A stretch of 64,000 nucleotides of DNA, taken from positions 21,174 to 85,173 of the forward strand of contig JAHJAA010000057.1 in NCBI GenBank assembly GCA_018814305.1, read 5' to 3'. Below, in pieces: positions 1 through 7,967 of this stretch. The notes beneath the pieces were generated by a model, which had not been told where the DNA came from, did not search any database, and worked only from the letters and a program-made list of their open reading frames with translations. The position numbers and the translations under genes are program-made. Within the stretch, counting starts at the first letter, position 1. The number at the start of each line of letters is the position of its first letter. The stretch is from Pseudomonadota bacterium (GTDB lineage: Bacteria > Desulfobacterota > Desulfobulbia > Desulfobulbales > JAGXFP01).

Positions 1-240
1 CAGGGATTCCTTTAAAATATCGATCCGCTGGCTATATTCCTGCCTGATCAGCTGACGTTCCCGGAAGATGTTGATCGTGGTCTGAACCGCCGACAAGAGA
101 ACGACGAAGCCGATCATCACCAGCAGGAGTTTGTTTTTAAGCCCCCAGCGGATATTGAATGGTCGATACCGAGAGGGTTCAAAGGAATGCTCCGGGACAG
201 GATCCGGGTGAACGTGGTTATTTTCGCGTGGATTGTTCAT
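1..240 (-). CDS. N-terminus of a membrane sensor protein (partial)
   Basis: The frame opens with ATG at 238-240, directly abutting the TAA of the preceding gene, and runs off the left end of the window after 80 codons. The visible part has a polar start rich in Pro, His and Asn, then a basic stretch (WGLKNKLLL) leading into one hydrophobic segment of about 17 residues (LLLVMIGFVVLLSAVQ), then a charged region. That is the usual beginning of a membrane-anchored sensor such as a histidine kinase or diguanylate cyclase. The output domain lies outside the window, so the enzyme class is unknown. The zero spacing suggests co-translation with the upstream binding protein, which could supply its ligand signal; that link is an inference. 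Confidence 0.6.
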   Translation of the reverse strand, partial: MNNPRENNHVHPDPVPEHSFEPSRYRPFNIRWGLKNKLLLVMIGFVVLLSAVQTTINIFRERQLIRQEYSQRIDILKESL

Positions 241-1215
241 TTAATGAATTTGAAAACCTGAACTGATTTTAGGGGTGTTGAGGCGAATCCCAAGTTCTTC
301 AGCCCTGGTCACATTGATGGTGATTGTGTTTTTCGAGGGTGCCTGAACCTTTTCTGTAATTTTTCCTTCTGCGTTGAGTTTCTTGATTATCTGGGCCGCC
401 TGGTGGCCGATGGCGGCGGTGTTAGGTTCAACGGTAATAATGGCGCCGTGCCTGATTAGACTGCCCTGCCAGGCAAAGACCGGTTTCTTAAGGAGAGCGC
501 TCTGGGCAAATATAAAATCGATGTCCTGGAAACTGGAGATTGCCAGGGGATCGGCGATCAGCCATAGGGCATCAAGCTGAGCAAAGTTTTTGAATATAGC
601 CTCCCGGCTTTCTCCCTTCGCTTTAATCTCAATGGGGATTAGGCGTATTCCCCTTTCTGCGGCGGCCTTGATCGCAACTTCGACGTATTCACGGTTAAAC
701 ATTGAACTGTAGAGAATTCCGATGGTGTGCAGCTGGGGTACTAGTTCCTGAAAAATCTGCAATTGATCACCTGGTGCGACCTCGTTGGCAATGCCATAGG
801 TTTTTTCTCCGAAGGGAAGTCTGCGCCAGTTGATCAGGGAGGAAAAAATAAGGGTGTGATTGCCTGGGACTGAAAGCCCCATTTTGTAGGCGTCAGAGCC
901 GATGCAGTAGATGAAATCAGCATCAAAGGCGGCAATGTCGCGGGCCATGCCGGAGTGATCGAACCATTTTTTCCCCAGGTCAAAGGCCTTGAGATTGTCG
1001 GCAGGGAGAGAGGGAAGACCGGATATGAAGCTGGTCTGAGCCGACATGTAGCGGCCGTCAATACTCATATCTGAGTTGAGGATGACCACCCGGGTATCCT
1101 CTCCCACGGCAAAGGCTATTGAGCAGGATATTGCCAGGAGCAAAGCAATCGAAATGATTGCATGCAGGAGAACAACAGGGGAACGTAGTGGTCGTAAAAT
1201 AATATTATCAAACAA
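241..1215 (-). CDS. Periplasmic binding protein, ABC_sub_bind (TrpX-like) family
   Basis: Predicted exported solute-binding protein of 324 residues. The N-terminus has a signal-like hydrophobic stretch (LLHAIISIALLLAISCSIAFA) and the mature part has the two-lobed layout of ABC_sub_bind proteins, with the recognisable phrases TIGILYSSMFN and the NTAAIGHQAA segment. I chose TTG at 1213-1215 because AAAGGAGAG sits 8 nt before it; no in-frame ATG exists before the signal segment, and an upstream TTG at 1240-1242 lacks such a site. No permease or ATPase genes are adjacent. Its stop touches the start of a membrane sensor protein, so it may act as a sensing partner and not as a transporter subunit. 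The ligand cannot be read from the sequence. Confidence 0.7.
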   Translation of the reverse strand: MFDNIILRPLRSPVVLLHAIISIALLLAISCSIAFAVGEDTRVVILNSDMSIDGRYMSAQTSFISGLPSLPADNLKAFDLGKKWFDHSGMARDIAAFDADFIYCIGSDAYKMGLSVPGNHTLIFSSLINWRRLPFGEKTYGIANEVAPGDQLQIFQELVPQLHTIGILYSSMFNREYVEVAIKAAAERGIRLIPIEIKAKGESREAIFKNFAQLDALWLIADPLAISSFQDIDFIFAQSALLKKPVFAWQGSLIRHGAIITVEPNTAAIGHQAAQIIKKLNAEGKITEKVQAPSKNTITINVTRAEELGIRLNTPKISSGFQIH

Positions 1216-1452
1216 GTTGTGGTCTCTCCTTTGCTTGCGCAAGCAGGGGCATCGGCAAGTGGAAGAGATGATTTGTCAAGGTAATGAATTTGAGAGAATG
1301 GCTTCGGGGGCCATTCTCTCCTGGATATAGGGAAATGTTCAACCTGTGCACCAGCTGGTGCGCCCGACTGTTTTATGGCGTCTTGGCTTGTTTTGAATCC
1401 TGCCGGGGTGCAGGACTTTATAGTGAACAGGGTCTTTGTGCTCAATCATGGA

Positions 1453-1656
1453 TCAATCTTCATCGAGGAAGGGGTCTTCATCGTTAAATTCCATCATGTC
1501 CCCAGCGAGACCCAAAAAAACCCCGAGGGATTCGCTGAGATTTCTGACCACCTGGCTGTAGGCGACCTTGTCCTCCAGGGTTTTGGCCTTACCCAGGGCC
1601 TTGACTGCAACTCCGAGTTCTTTTGACAGGTTTTCCATGATCTGATCGGGATCCAT
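1453..1656 (-). CDS. Small acidic protein, 67 residues, unknown function
   Basis: A short gene with a good ribosome binding site (AAGGAGC, 6 nt before ATG at 1654-1656). The protein is predicted to be helical, with a heptad-like middle (ENLSKELGVAVKALGKA) and a very acidic tail ending DEDPFLDED. There is no signal peptide, membrane segment or cysteine. I do not recognise a family. It stands alone, upstream of the minus-strand binding protein by about 240 bases. The quality of the ribosome binding site is the main support for its being real. Confidence 0.55.
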   Translation of the reverse strand: MDPDQIMENLSKELGVAVKALGKAKTLEDKVAYSQVVRNLSESLGVFLGLAGDMMEFNDEDPFLDED

Positions 1657-2070
1657 ATGTAGCTCCTTGGTTTAAGTTTTTAAAAAAGGTTGGGGTATTT
1701 ATTGGGGGGAACGACTCCTCTCAATAAAATACCGGGATCGATGGTGGGTAAAAACAGTTTTAACAACTTTACGGATACAATTTTTATCATTAAATAGCGG
1801 TGAAGGAAAGAAAATTAACTGTTCCCGAATATCAACTTTTAACGTAACTATCCAGCATAATACCGGTAACGAGCAAATCCGCCGGAATGGAACTTTTTAG
1901 GTAAGCGTAGACTCCGGATGTGCTTCAGATGTGTACGATTCGGTCTTTCAGCTATACATATTCGGTATGCTGGAAGACCGAATTGGACGCAGATGGAGTG
2001 CAGCTGGATGGTTCCATTTTAACCATATTTGCCGGGGACCGTCACCTCAATTTTGTTCATTCTCTCCCCC
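1657..2070. other. Intergenic region before the cobalamin operon
   Basis: This 414-base stretch between a minus-strand small gene and the plus-strand cobalamin operon carries no convincing gene. It is AT-rich from about 1675 to 1880. The one clear structure is a long imperfect inverted repeat at 1938-1983, listed separately. The promoter of the minus-strand small gene must lie here, but I could not place it. Confidence 0.5.
1938..1983. repeat. Long imperfect inverted repeat (hairpin)
   Basis: The arms read ATTCGGTCTTTCAGCTATAC and, on the other side, GTATGCTGGAAGACCGAAT, separated by about 7 nt. They pair over about 19 bp with one or two mismatches and one bulge. No T-run follows, so it is not a standard terminator. 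It lies about 90 bp upstream of the -35 box of the cobalamin operon. It could be a protein-binding dyad, a relic of a palindromic element or part of an upstream transcript. Confidence 0.7.
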
Positions 2071-2099
2071 TTGACGGATCGTCTTGGAGGCGGTATAAA
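2071..2099 (+). promoter_or_regulatory. Sigma-70-type promoter of the cobalamin operon
   Basis: TTGACG at 2071-2076 and TATAAA at 2094-2099 are separated by 17 bp, an almost ideal housekeeping promoter. The predicted start, near 2106, falls just before the first recognisable cobalamin riboswitch sequence, which is the expected arrangement. This placement is by eye. Confidence 0.75.
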
Positions 2100-2105
2100 A
2101 TCAAC

Positions 2106-2264
2106 TTCGTTCAGGCGCCCGGAAGGGCGTAAAAGGGAACCCCGTGAAAATCGGGGGCGGGCCCGCCGCTGTGACCGGGGACCGAAGTCGGATGATGCCA
2201 CTGTCTGAAGTTAAGATGGGAAGGCCCGACCGAGGGGTGATCCGGGAGTCAGAAGACCTGCCTG
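2106..2264 (+). ncRNA. Cobalamin riboswitch (AdoCbl-type leader)
   Basis: The conserved blocks of the cobalamin riboswitch appear in order: AAAAGGGAA near 2128, the GCGGGCCCGCCGCTGTGACC block near 2155-2178, the B12-box-like TGCCACTG near 2197, GATGGGAAGGCC near 2215, and GGGAGTCAGAAGACCTGCCT at 2244-2263. It is followed by a strong terminator hairpin and then by a BtuB-type receptor gene. By known behaviour of this class, bound cobalamin favours termination and turns the uptake operon off. The 5' boundary is approximate. Confidence 0.93.
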
Positions 2265-2330
2265 AATGAAAAAGGACAGGCCCCCGTGGACCAGGGGCGG
2301 GTCAAAAGGATCTTGCGGATAGAATGGGAC

Positions 2331-2372
2331 ATCCCCGGATCGAAATTTATTTTCGGTCCGGGGATTTTTTTT
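2331..2372 (+). terminator. Intrinsic terminator, expression platform of the cobalamin riboswitch
   Basis: ATCCCCGGATCGAAA pairs with TTTCGGTCCGGGGAT around a short AT loop, followed at once by eight T residues (2365-2372). It sits 65 nt after the riboswitch core and 42 nt before the receptor start codon, so it is the likely off-switch of the operon. It also shows that an in-frame ATG at 2324 cannot be the real gene start. Confidence 0.88.
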
Positions 2373-2413
2373 GCCTCGGGCTCAGGATTTCACCAATGAG
2401 ATGGAGGAGCAGT

Positions 2414-4462
2414 ATGAAGAAGTATCTGGTTTTAGTACCCATGATTCCCTTAGCTTTAACGATTCCGGCCTTCGGGGCCGAGCCGACGACTCCGGGAAGT
2501 ATTGCCACCATGGAAGAGGTGGTGGTCACTGCCACCAAGACCGCTGAGGCCCGCCGGGATGTGGCTAATCCGATGGTGATCATCGATGAGGTGACTGTGG
2601 CTGAGACCCCGGCTGAAAATGTGGGTCAACTCCTGGCCGGTGAGCCGGGAATTGATTGGCGGAGCCGAGGTAACTATGGTGGCGCTGCCCAGGAGATTCA
2701 GATTCGGGGGATGGACTCTGATGAGACCCAGGTGCTCTTAAACGGTAGTCGGATCAATTCCCCTTCCCTGGGCCGGGCCGATCTTGGCACTGTACCCATG
2801 GCCGCCATTGGGGGCATCGAAGTGGTCAAAGGGGCCGGGTCATTGCTGTATGGCTCCGGGGCCCTGGCCGGGACGGTCAATATCTTTACCAAACGACCGG
2901 AGCGGGAGGCTCCAACGGCGATAGTCCGGGCCGGATACGGCACCGACGCCACCGCTCGTCTTTCCTTGGAGCAGGGTCTGTTCCTCACCGAGACTCTGGG
3001 CTATTACCTGACGGCTGGTCATAATGAGACCGAAGGGGAGCGGGACAACAGTGACCTGGATCAGAACGATGTTTCCTTGAATCTGCTCTTTGACAAGGGT
3101 GAGATCGTTGAGGCGAGCCTCTTCGGCAGTTATGTCGATCGTTCCTTCGGGGTTCCCGGGATCAGACCGCCAGCGGGGACTACCGATCACTTTGTTGGTG
3201 GAGAGCGTTTTTATTCGGTTGAGTCGGCCAGCACCATGGATCAGGGGGAATCAACCGACGGCAGTCTGGTCGCCAAAATTACCAGTCGCCCCGATCCCCG
3301 TTTCAAACTGAGCCTGCAGGCTGATTATCTCTATAACCAGTCGATCAATACCGCGCGATACAATGCGGACGGTTGGACCGAGGTCGCCGGCGCCGGGCTC
3401 GAGTCCATCGTGACCAACAAGGTTGCCGGGATTGAGGGTGACCTGGAGATCAACCCCCGAACGGATCTGACCGTGCTCGTTGGGGTCGATTACCGTCATT
3501 TGGATTGGGAGTCCGGTTCCCTTCCTCTGGACACCAGCGGTGCGGTCCAAGCCGGTGCCGCCACGTCAGCTTCGCTCCAGACCAACGGCACCTTTCTTGA
3601 GGCCCAGTATCGGCCGATTGAGTTGGTGAAGTTTTTTGCCGGGATTCGCCATGAGAACCATTCAACCTTTGGTTCAGAAAACATTCCCCGCTATGGCCTG
3701 GTGGTCAACCCACTTCCGGAAACCGCCATCAAGATCAACCATGGCAAGTTCTTCAAGGCCCCGACCCCCAATGATCTCTTCTGGCCGGAGGATGATTTTG
3801 TCCGCGGGAATCCCGATCTTTCGCCCCAAACCGGTTGGCACTCCGATGCCACCATCGAACAGAGTCTGCTGGACGGTCGGATCTTTGCCACCCTTGGCTA
3901 TTTCGATTGGAATATCGACGGGAAGATCACCTGGGCCGAGAACCCGGCCTTCCCCGGACCGTATGGAAACAAGTGGACCCCGACTAATCTGAACAGTGGT
4001 GAGGGGTCGGGCTGGGAGGCCGGACTGGAAATGCAGGCTCCGGCCGGTTTCACTGTGGGCCTTTCCTATACCCGGACTGAGGCTCGAGAAGAAACCGCCC
4101 CCGGGGTTTGGCGTGATGCCCAGTATATGGCCCAGGACCGGATCAAGACCCGCTTGACCTGGCATGGCGAGCAGGGGACAACCGCCACCCTGGTTGGCCG
4201 CTATGTCAGTGAACGGGAGTTCTATCGGTCAACCAGTGATACTGTTCCAACCGACACCCTGGAGGCCTATGTTACCGCCGATCTTAAGATTGAGCAGCGG
4301 TTGTTTGAGCATTATCTGATCGGGATCGACGCCAATAATCTCCTGGATGAAGAGTATGACACCTATGTGGGATCCTTTGTCGATGGGACCGGATCCCGAT
4401 TGTATGGGGCCTATCCAGGAACTGGAAGGAGCCTGTATGTCTCCCTCGGTTATGAATACTAA
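2414..4462 (+). CDS. btuB: TonB-dependent outer-membrane cobalamin receptor, BtuB type
   Basis: Predicted 22-strand outer-membrane receptor of 682 residues that imports cobalamin with energy from TonB-ExbBD. The start at 2414 has GGAGGAG 5 nt upstream and gives a clean signal peptide (KKYLVLVPMIPLALTIPAFG); a longer frame from 2324 would begin inside the riboswitch terminator. After the signal comes a TonB-box-like MEEVVVTATK, then the plug domain with IQIRGMDSDETQVLLNGSR and the VEVVKGAGSLLYGSGALAG signature, then a beta-barrel ending in the aromatic C-terminus SLGYEY. Substrate is inferred from the riboswitch and the btuF/C/D genes downstream. The next gene overlaps its end by 11 nt. Confidence 0.9.
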   Translation: MKKYLVLVPMIPLALTIPAFGAEPTTPGSIATMEEVVVTATKTAEARRDVANPMVIIDEVTVAETPAENVGQLLAGEPGIDWRSRGNYGGAAQEIQIRGMDSDETQVLLNGSRINSPSLGRADLGTVPMAAIGGIEVVKGAGSLLYGSGALAGTVNIFTKRPEREAPTAIVRAGYGTDATARLSLEQGLFLTETLGYYLTAGHNETEGERDNSDLDQNDVSLNLLFDKGEIVEASLFGSYVDRSFGVPGIRPPAGTTDHFVGGERFYSVESASTMDQGESTDGSLVAKITSRPDPRFKLSLQADYLYNQSINTARYNADGWTEVAGAGLESIVTNKVAGIEGDLEINPRTDLTVLVGVDYRHLDWESGSLPLDTSGAVQAGAATSASLQTNGTFLEAQYRPIELVKFFAGIRHENHSTFGSENIPRYGLVVNPLPETAIKINHGKFFKAPTPNDLFWPEDDFVRGNPDLSPQTGWHSDATIEQSLLDGRIFATLGYFDWNIDGKITWAENPAFPGPYGNKWTPTNLNSGEGSGWEAGLEMQAPAGFTVGLSYTRTEAREETAPGVWRDAQYMAQDRIKTRLTWHGEQGTTATLVGRYVSEREFYRSTSDTVPTDTLEAYVTADLKIEQRLFEHYLIGIDANNLLDEEYDTYVGSFVDGTGSRLYGAYPGTGRSLYVSLGYEY

Positions 4463-5183
4463 GTTGACCGGAAAGGGTGTGGGAGCACTGAAAAAAACAG
4501 CGCTATCCGATACCTCCCTTCGGACCGCGCGGTTTTTTGGCTCCTGGAGCGGCGGGAAGGATTCTTGTTTGGCCCTGTATAAAGCACAGGCGGCCGGGGC
4601 ATTCCCGGCCGCCCTCTTGACCATGATGGTGGAGGATGGCGCCCGGAGCCGTTCCCACGGGCTGCCGCTTGCCGTGCTTAAGGCCCAGGCTGAGGCCTTG
4701 GGATTACCCCTGATGACCCGAGCGGCGACCTGGAATACCTATGAGGAGGTCTTTCTGGCTGCCTTGGCTGAGTTGAAGGCGGCGGGGCTGGACCATGGGG
4801 TGTTCGGTGATATCGATCTGCCACCCCATCGGGAGTGGGTGGAGCGGGTCTGTGCGGTGGCTGGGGTGACCCCTCATCTGCCTCTCTGGCTGCAGGGCCG
4901 CCGGGAACTGCTGGCCGAATTTCTAGCGGCTGGGTTTTTCGCTACGATTGTGGTGGTCAATATCACCCGGCTTTCCCCGAAATTCCTCGGTCGAACTATG
5001 GATGCCCAAACCATTGACGACCTGGAAAGGGCCGGGGTTGATGCCTGCGGCGAAGAGGGCGAGTTCCATACCGTGGTGACCGATGGCCCCATTTTTTCCA
5101 GTCCTGTCCCGGTCCGTTTTGGTGACATTCTGACTCACGACGGGTATGCTTTTAAAGCAGTTGAATTAGTTGAATTGGTTTGA
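4452..5183 (+). CDS. DUF71/COG2102 PP-loop ATPase, cobalamin-linked subgroup
   Basis: A 243-residue cytosolic protein of the adenine-nucleotide alpha-hydrolase fold, related to diphthine-ammonia ligase (Dph6). The PP-loop SGGKDS lies at residues 33-38, and the family hallmark GEEGEFHT lies near residue 200. Bacteria lack diphthamide, and comparative genomics has linked a bacterial subgroup of this family to cobalamin salvage; the position here, between the receptor and ExbB in a riboswitch-controlled operon, fits that. ATG at 4452 overlaps the btuB stop by 11 nt, the same coupling seen elsewhere in this operon. The C-terminal codons (VELVELV) blend into a 9-bp repeat that continues past the stop. 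Substrate unknown. Confidence 0.82.
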   Translation: MNTKLTGKGVGALKKTALSDTSLRTARFFGSWSGGKDSCLALYKAQAAGAFPAALLTMMVEDGARSRSHGLPLAVLKAQAEALGLPLMTRAATWNTYEEVFLAALAELKAAGLDHGVFGDIDLPPHREWVERVCAVAGVTPHLPLWLQGRRELLAEFLAAGFFATIVVVNITRLSPKFLGRTMDAQTIDDLERAGVDACGEEGEFHTVVTDGPIFSSPVPVRFGDILTHDGYAFKAVELVELV

Positions 5184-5272
5184 TTCGTTAAATTGGTTAA
5201 GGTTGTTGCTCCTTGGCAGTCAACCAATACAACCAATTACAACCAATACAACCAATACAACCAATCGAACGG
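5158..5272. repeat. 9-bp repeats of the AACCAAT type, both orientations
   Basis: From 5158 to about 5200 the sequence repeats TTGAATTAG/TTGGTTTGA-like nonamers. From 5220 to 5270 it repeats CAACCAATA in the opposite sense, at least five units with period 9 and one of 10. The two halves could pair as a long hairpin. The first half covers the last codons of the DUF71 gene; the second ends 9 nt before the exbB start. Similar nonamers occur at 27883-27925 and 55643-55682. Confidence 0.75.
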
Positions 5273-5280
5273 TTCCTAAT

Positions 5281-5910
5281 ATGATCGAAATATTCAAAAA
5301 CGGCGGCCCTTTGATGTACGCCTTGCTGGTCTGTTCCCTGCTGGTCCTCTTTGTAACCATTGAGCGGCTGCTGTTCTGGATCACTATTGATCTGCGGCGG
5401 AACCGGCCCCTCATGGATGAGGTTTTGGAGTTGTGCCGACAGGGGGATTGGGAGATGGTCCGGGATAAGGTCCAGAACAGTCAGGATTTTGTGATCCGGA
5501 TTCTGGTCACCGGCATTGTCCATCGGGAGTTTTCGTTAAGCCGGGCCATGGAGGCAGCTGCCACCGACCAGTTGAAGCGGATGAGCCGGTTCATGGGGGT
5601 GCTGGACACCATGATCACCGTGGCCCCGTTGTTGGGTATCCTGGGGACGGTGATCGGGATCATCTCTTCATTTGAGATTCTGGGGGCCGCCGGTATCGAC
5701 GATCCCCGGGCGGTGACTGGCGGGATTGCCCAGGCGCTGATCACGACGGCGGGGGGGCTTAGCATCGCTATCGTTTCGGTGTTTCCGTTCAACTATTTTC
5801 AGTCCCGGGTCAATAATGCGGCCCATACTATTGAGCAGTATGCCACCAGTCTGGAAATCGTCTACGAGAAACTCTTATCCGGTCAGAACGGGGAGGAGCG
5901 GCCCCAATGA
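5281..5910 (+). CDS. exbB: ExbB-type energy-transducing proton channel (MotA/TolQ/ExbB)
   Basis: A 209-residue inner-membrane protein that forms the proton-conducting ring energising TonB. It shows the family pattern: a first membrane segment (GGPLMYALLVCSLLVLFVTIERLLFW), a long cytoplasmic loop, then two further segments, with the conserved region MITVAPLLGILGTVIGII. ATG at 5281 was chosen because the frame upstream is made of 9-bp repeats and encodes low-complexity sequence. The stop overlaps exbD by 4 nt. Its place in the cobalamin operon suggests a dedicated energiser for BtuB, although it could also serve the other two TonB receptors in this window. Confidence 0.9.
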   Translation: MIEIFKNGGPLMYALLVCSLLVLFVTIERLLFWITIDLRRNRPLMDEVLELCRQGDWEMVRDKVQNSQDFVIRILVTGIVHREFSLSRAMEAAATDQLKRMSRFMGVLDTMITVAPLLGILGTVIGIISSFEILGAAGIDDPRAVTGGIAQALITTAGGLSIAIVSVFPFNYFQSRVNNAAHTIEQYATSLEIVYEKLLSGQNGEERPQ

Positions 5911-6341
5911 AAGTGACCATGCCGGTGAGGGCCCGGGCTCGGATTGAGATGATCCCCCTGATCGATATCGTCTTTTTGCTGCTGGTCTTCTTCATCTATG
6001 CCATGCTCTCAATGGCGGTCCATCATGGATTGCCGGTGGAACTCCCTTCTTCAGCCACTGCCCAGACCACCCGGGAGATGATTCTTTCGGTGACCATCCA
6101 GGCGGATAGCCTTGGGGAAAGTCGGATTCTGGTTGACGATCATGAGGTCTCCCTGGCCGATTTGACCACGGAGCTCTCCATAGGGATTGCAGCCCTGGGC
6201 GAAAATGGCGGGATGGAACCTGGGGTATTGCTCTTTGCTGATAAGGGTATCGATTACCAGACCCTTTTTGCGGTTCTTGACGGGATTCACCAAGCGGGGC
6301 TGACCCGGATTTCTCTACAGGCCGATGTGGACCGCGAGTAG
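5907..6341 (+). CDS. exbD: ExbD/TolR-type biopolymer transport protein
   Basis: A 144-residue partner of ExbB with one N-terminal membrane helix and a periplasmic domain. The helix contains the essential acidic residue in the phrase MIPLIDIVFLLLVFF (the Asp of LIDI), where protonation drives TonB. The periplasmic part has the typical ILVDDHEVSLADL and the LLFADKGIDYQTLFAVLD region. Overlaps exbB by 4 nt and tonB by 17 nt, so the three are translationally coupled. Confidence 0.9.
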   Translation: MKVTMPVRARARIEMIPLIDIVFLLLVFFIYAMLSMAVHHGLPVELPSSATAQTTREMILSVTIQADSLGESRILVDDHEVSLADLTTELSIGIAALGENGGMEPGVLLFADKGIDYQTLFAVLDGIHQAGLTRISLQADVDRE

Positions 6342-7035
6342 ATATCGAATCGTCGTGGCCCTGGTTCTGTCGCTGGCTATCCATGGCGCCTTACTGGCGT
6401 TGACCCCAGCCCCGCGCGGACAGCGGGGGCGATTACCTGAGGTTCGGAAAAAGGTAAGCTTTACCCTGGTGGCGCGGCCATCGCTGCCCGTGCCGTTGCC
6501 CAGGGAGGAGTTGGCGCCGGTAAAACCAAGGGTGACGGAGCCGCTCTCTCCCCAGGTTTTGCCGGAGGTTCGGACGGTGGTGCGGGAGATTCCATCACCG
6601 CAGCCGTTGAGGATCCCGCCCCAACCGGTGTCCGTGGCAACCATTGTTCCTGCTCCTCCTGTAGTCCCCATAATTGGTTCTGCCCAGGAGGTTGTATCGA
6701 TTCTCAAGGAGGCGGAAACCGCAGAGGCTGTTCCCGGTGGGGTTGCTCCAACTGAAATAATCCGTGAGGCCCGGCCCCTTTACCAGCATAATCCTCCCCC
6801 GGTTTATCCGGGTAAGGCCAGGAAACGGCGGCAGCAGGGGACTGTGGTGCTGGAAGTCAGGGTTGGAGTGGATGGCGGGGTGGCCCAAATCCGGCTTCAC
6901 CAATCGAGCGGCCATGATCTGCTGGATCGGGCCGCCATGAATGCCGTGCGTGACTGGCGATTTGAACCAGGGACCAAGAACGGGAGGGCTGTGGCCATGC
7001 CGGTTCTGGTGCCGGTTCGTTTTGAACTTAAATGA
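6325..7035 (+). CDS. tonB: TonB energy transducer
   Basis: A 236-residue protein with the TonB plan: a short cytoplasmic start, one membrane helix (IVVALVLSLAIHGALLAL, including the SxxxH-like pattern), a Pro-rich periplasmic linker of about 110 residues, and a C-terminal TonB domain from about residue 145 (PPPVYPGKARKRRQQGTVVLEV ... AVRDWRFEPGTKNG). It connects the ExbBD motor to receptor TonB boxes. It overlaps exbD by 17 nt. The linker is shorter in basic residues than in E. coli TonB. Confidence 0.9.
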   Translation: MWTASRYRIVVALVLSLAIHGALLALTPAPRGQRGRLPEVRKKVSFTLVARPSLPVPLPREELAPVKPRVTEPLSPQVLPEVRTVVREIPSPQPLRIPPQPVSVATIVPAPPVVPIIGSAQEVVSILKEAETAEAVPGGVAPTEIIREARPLYQHNPPPVYPGKARKRRQQGTVVLEVRVGVDGGVAQIRLHQSSGHDLLDRAAMNAVRDWRFEPGTKNGRAVAMPVLVPVRFELK

Positions 7036-7040
7036 GATAG

Positions 7041-7967
7041 ATGGGACCCGTGCTGATGAGATTTATCATTCAAGCCATCTACGGACTGATTCTAGCCATT
7101 GCCCTTTCGCTGCCGGGAGGGGCTTGGGCGGCAACCGTGATTGACCAGGCCGGTCGTTCGGTTGAGGTGCCTGATTTTCCCCGCCGGGTGGTATCCCTTG
7201 CCCCAAGTTTAACCGAGATAGTCTATGCCATCGGTCGGGAGGATCGGTTGGTCGGGGCCACCCAGTACAGTAATGAGCCGCCTCCGGCCCGGGACCTGCC
7301 TCGGGTTGGCTCCTACGTTAAACTCGATCTTGAAAAGATCATCGCCTTGAAACCTGATCTTTGCCTTGGCATCAAGGATGGCAACCCTCTGTCCGTGGTC
7401 CAGCGGATCGAGGCTCTGGGTATTCCCGTCTATGTGATTGACCCCCATGATTTGGCCGGAATCGCCGAGGTGGTTGAACGGTTGGGGGCTCTGCTGGGGG
7501 CCAAGGATCGGGCGACCGCGATCACCAGCGACATGCGGAGTCGGATTGCCAGGATAAACCGCCTGGTTGCCGGAACCCCTGAGCGGCCCGGGGTTTTTTT
7601 TCAGATCGATGCAGCCCCGATCATTTCGGCTGGCCTCGGCACCTTTATTGATGAACTGATCTCCCTGGCCGGTGGTCGGAATCTGGCGGTGAAAGCCGGG
7701 GTTGCCTATCCCCGGTATAATTGGGAAGAGATTATCACCCTGGCCCCCCAGGTGGCCATTGTCGCCTCCATGGCCGGGGGGTATTCCGTGGAGGATCTTA
7801 AAGGGGGCTGGCTTCGGTGGCCCCAGATTCCGGCGGTCCGGGATGGGCGAGTCCATGTGGTGGAGGCCGATCTCATTGACCGACCCACCCCCCGGCTGGT
7901 GGAGGGTCTGGAACGGTTTGCCGAAATCATTCATCCTGAACTCTTTGGTGAAGTTGATGACCGGTGA
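7041..7967 (+). CDS. btuF: Periplasmic cobalamin-binding protein, BtuF type
   Basis: A 308-residue class III solute-binding protein that would carry cobalamin from BtuB to the BtuCD transporter. It has a signal peptide ending near GGAWAA, then the typical opening VIDQAGRSVEVPDFPRRVVSLAPSLTEI and GVATQYSN-like pocket region, a long backbone helix in the middle, and a second lobe with GGRNLA and the RVHVVEADLI strand. ATG at 7041 follows the tonB stop by 5 nt; a second ATG at 7056 has a GGGA 9 nt upstream and is an equally possible start. Its stop overlaps btuC by 11 nt. Confidence 0.87.
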   Translation: MGPVLMRFIIQAIYGLILAIALSLPGGAWAATVIDQAGRSVEVPDFPRRVVSLAPSLTEIVYAIGREDRLVGATQYSNEPPPARDLPRVGSYVKLDLEKIIALKPDLCLGIKDGNPLSVVQRIEALGIPVYVIDPHDLAGIAEVVERLGALLGAKDRATAITSDMRSRIARINRLVAGTPERPGVFFQIDAAPIISAGLGTFIDELISLAGGRNLAVKAGVAYPRYNWEEIITLAPQVAIVASMAGGYSVEDLKGGWLRWPQIPAVRDGRVHVVEADLIDRPTPRLVEGLERFAEIIHPELFGEVDDR

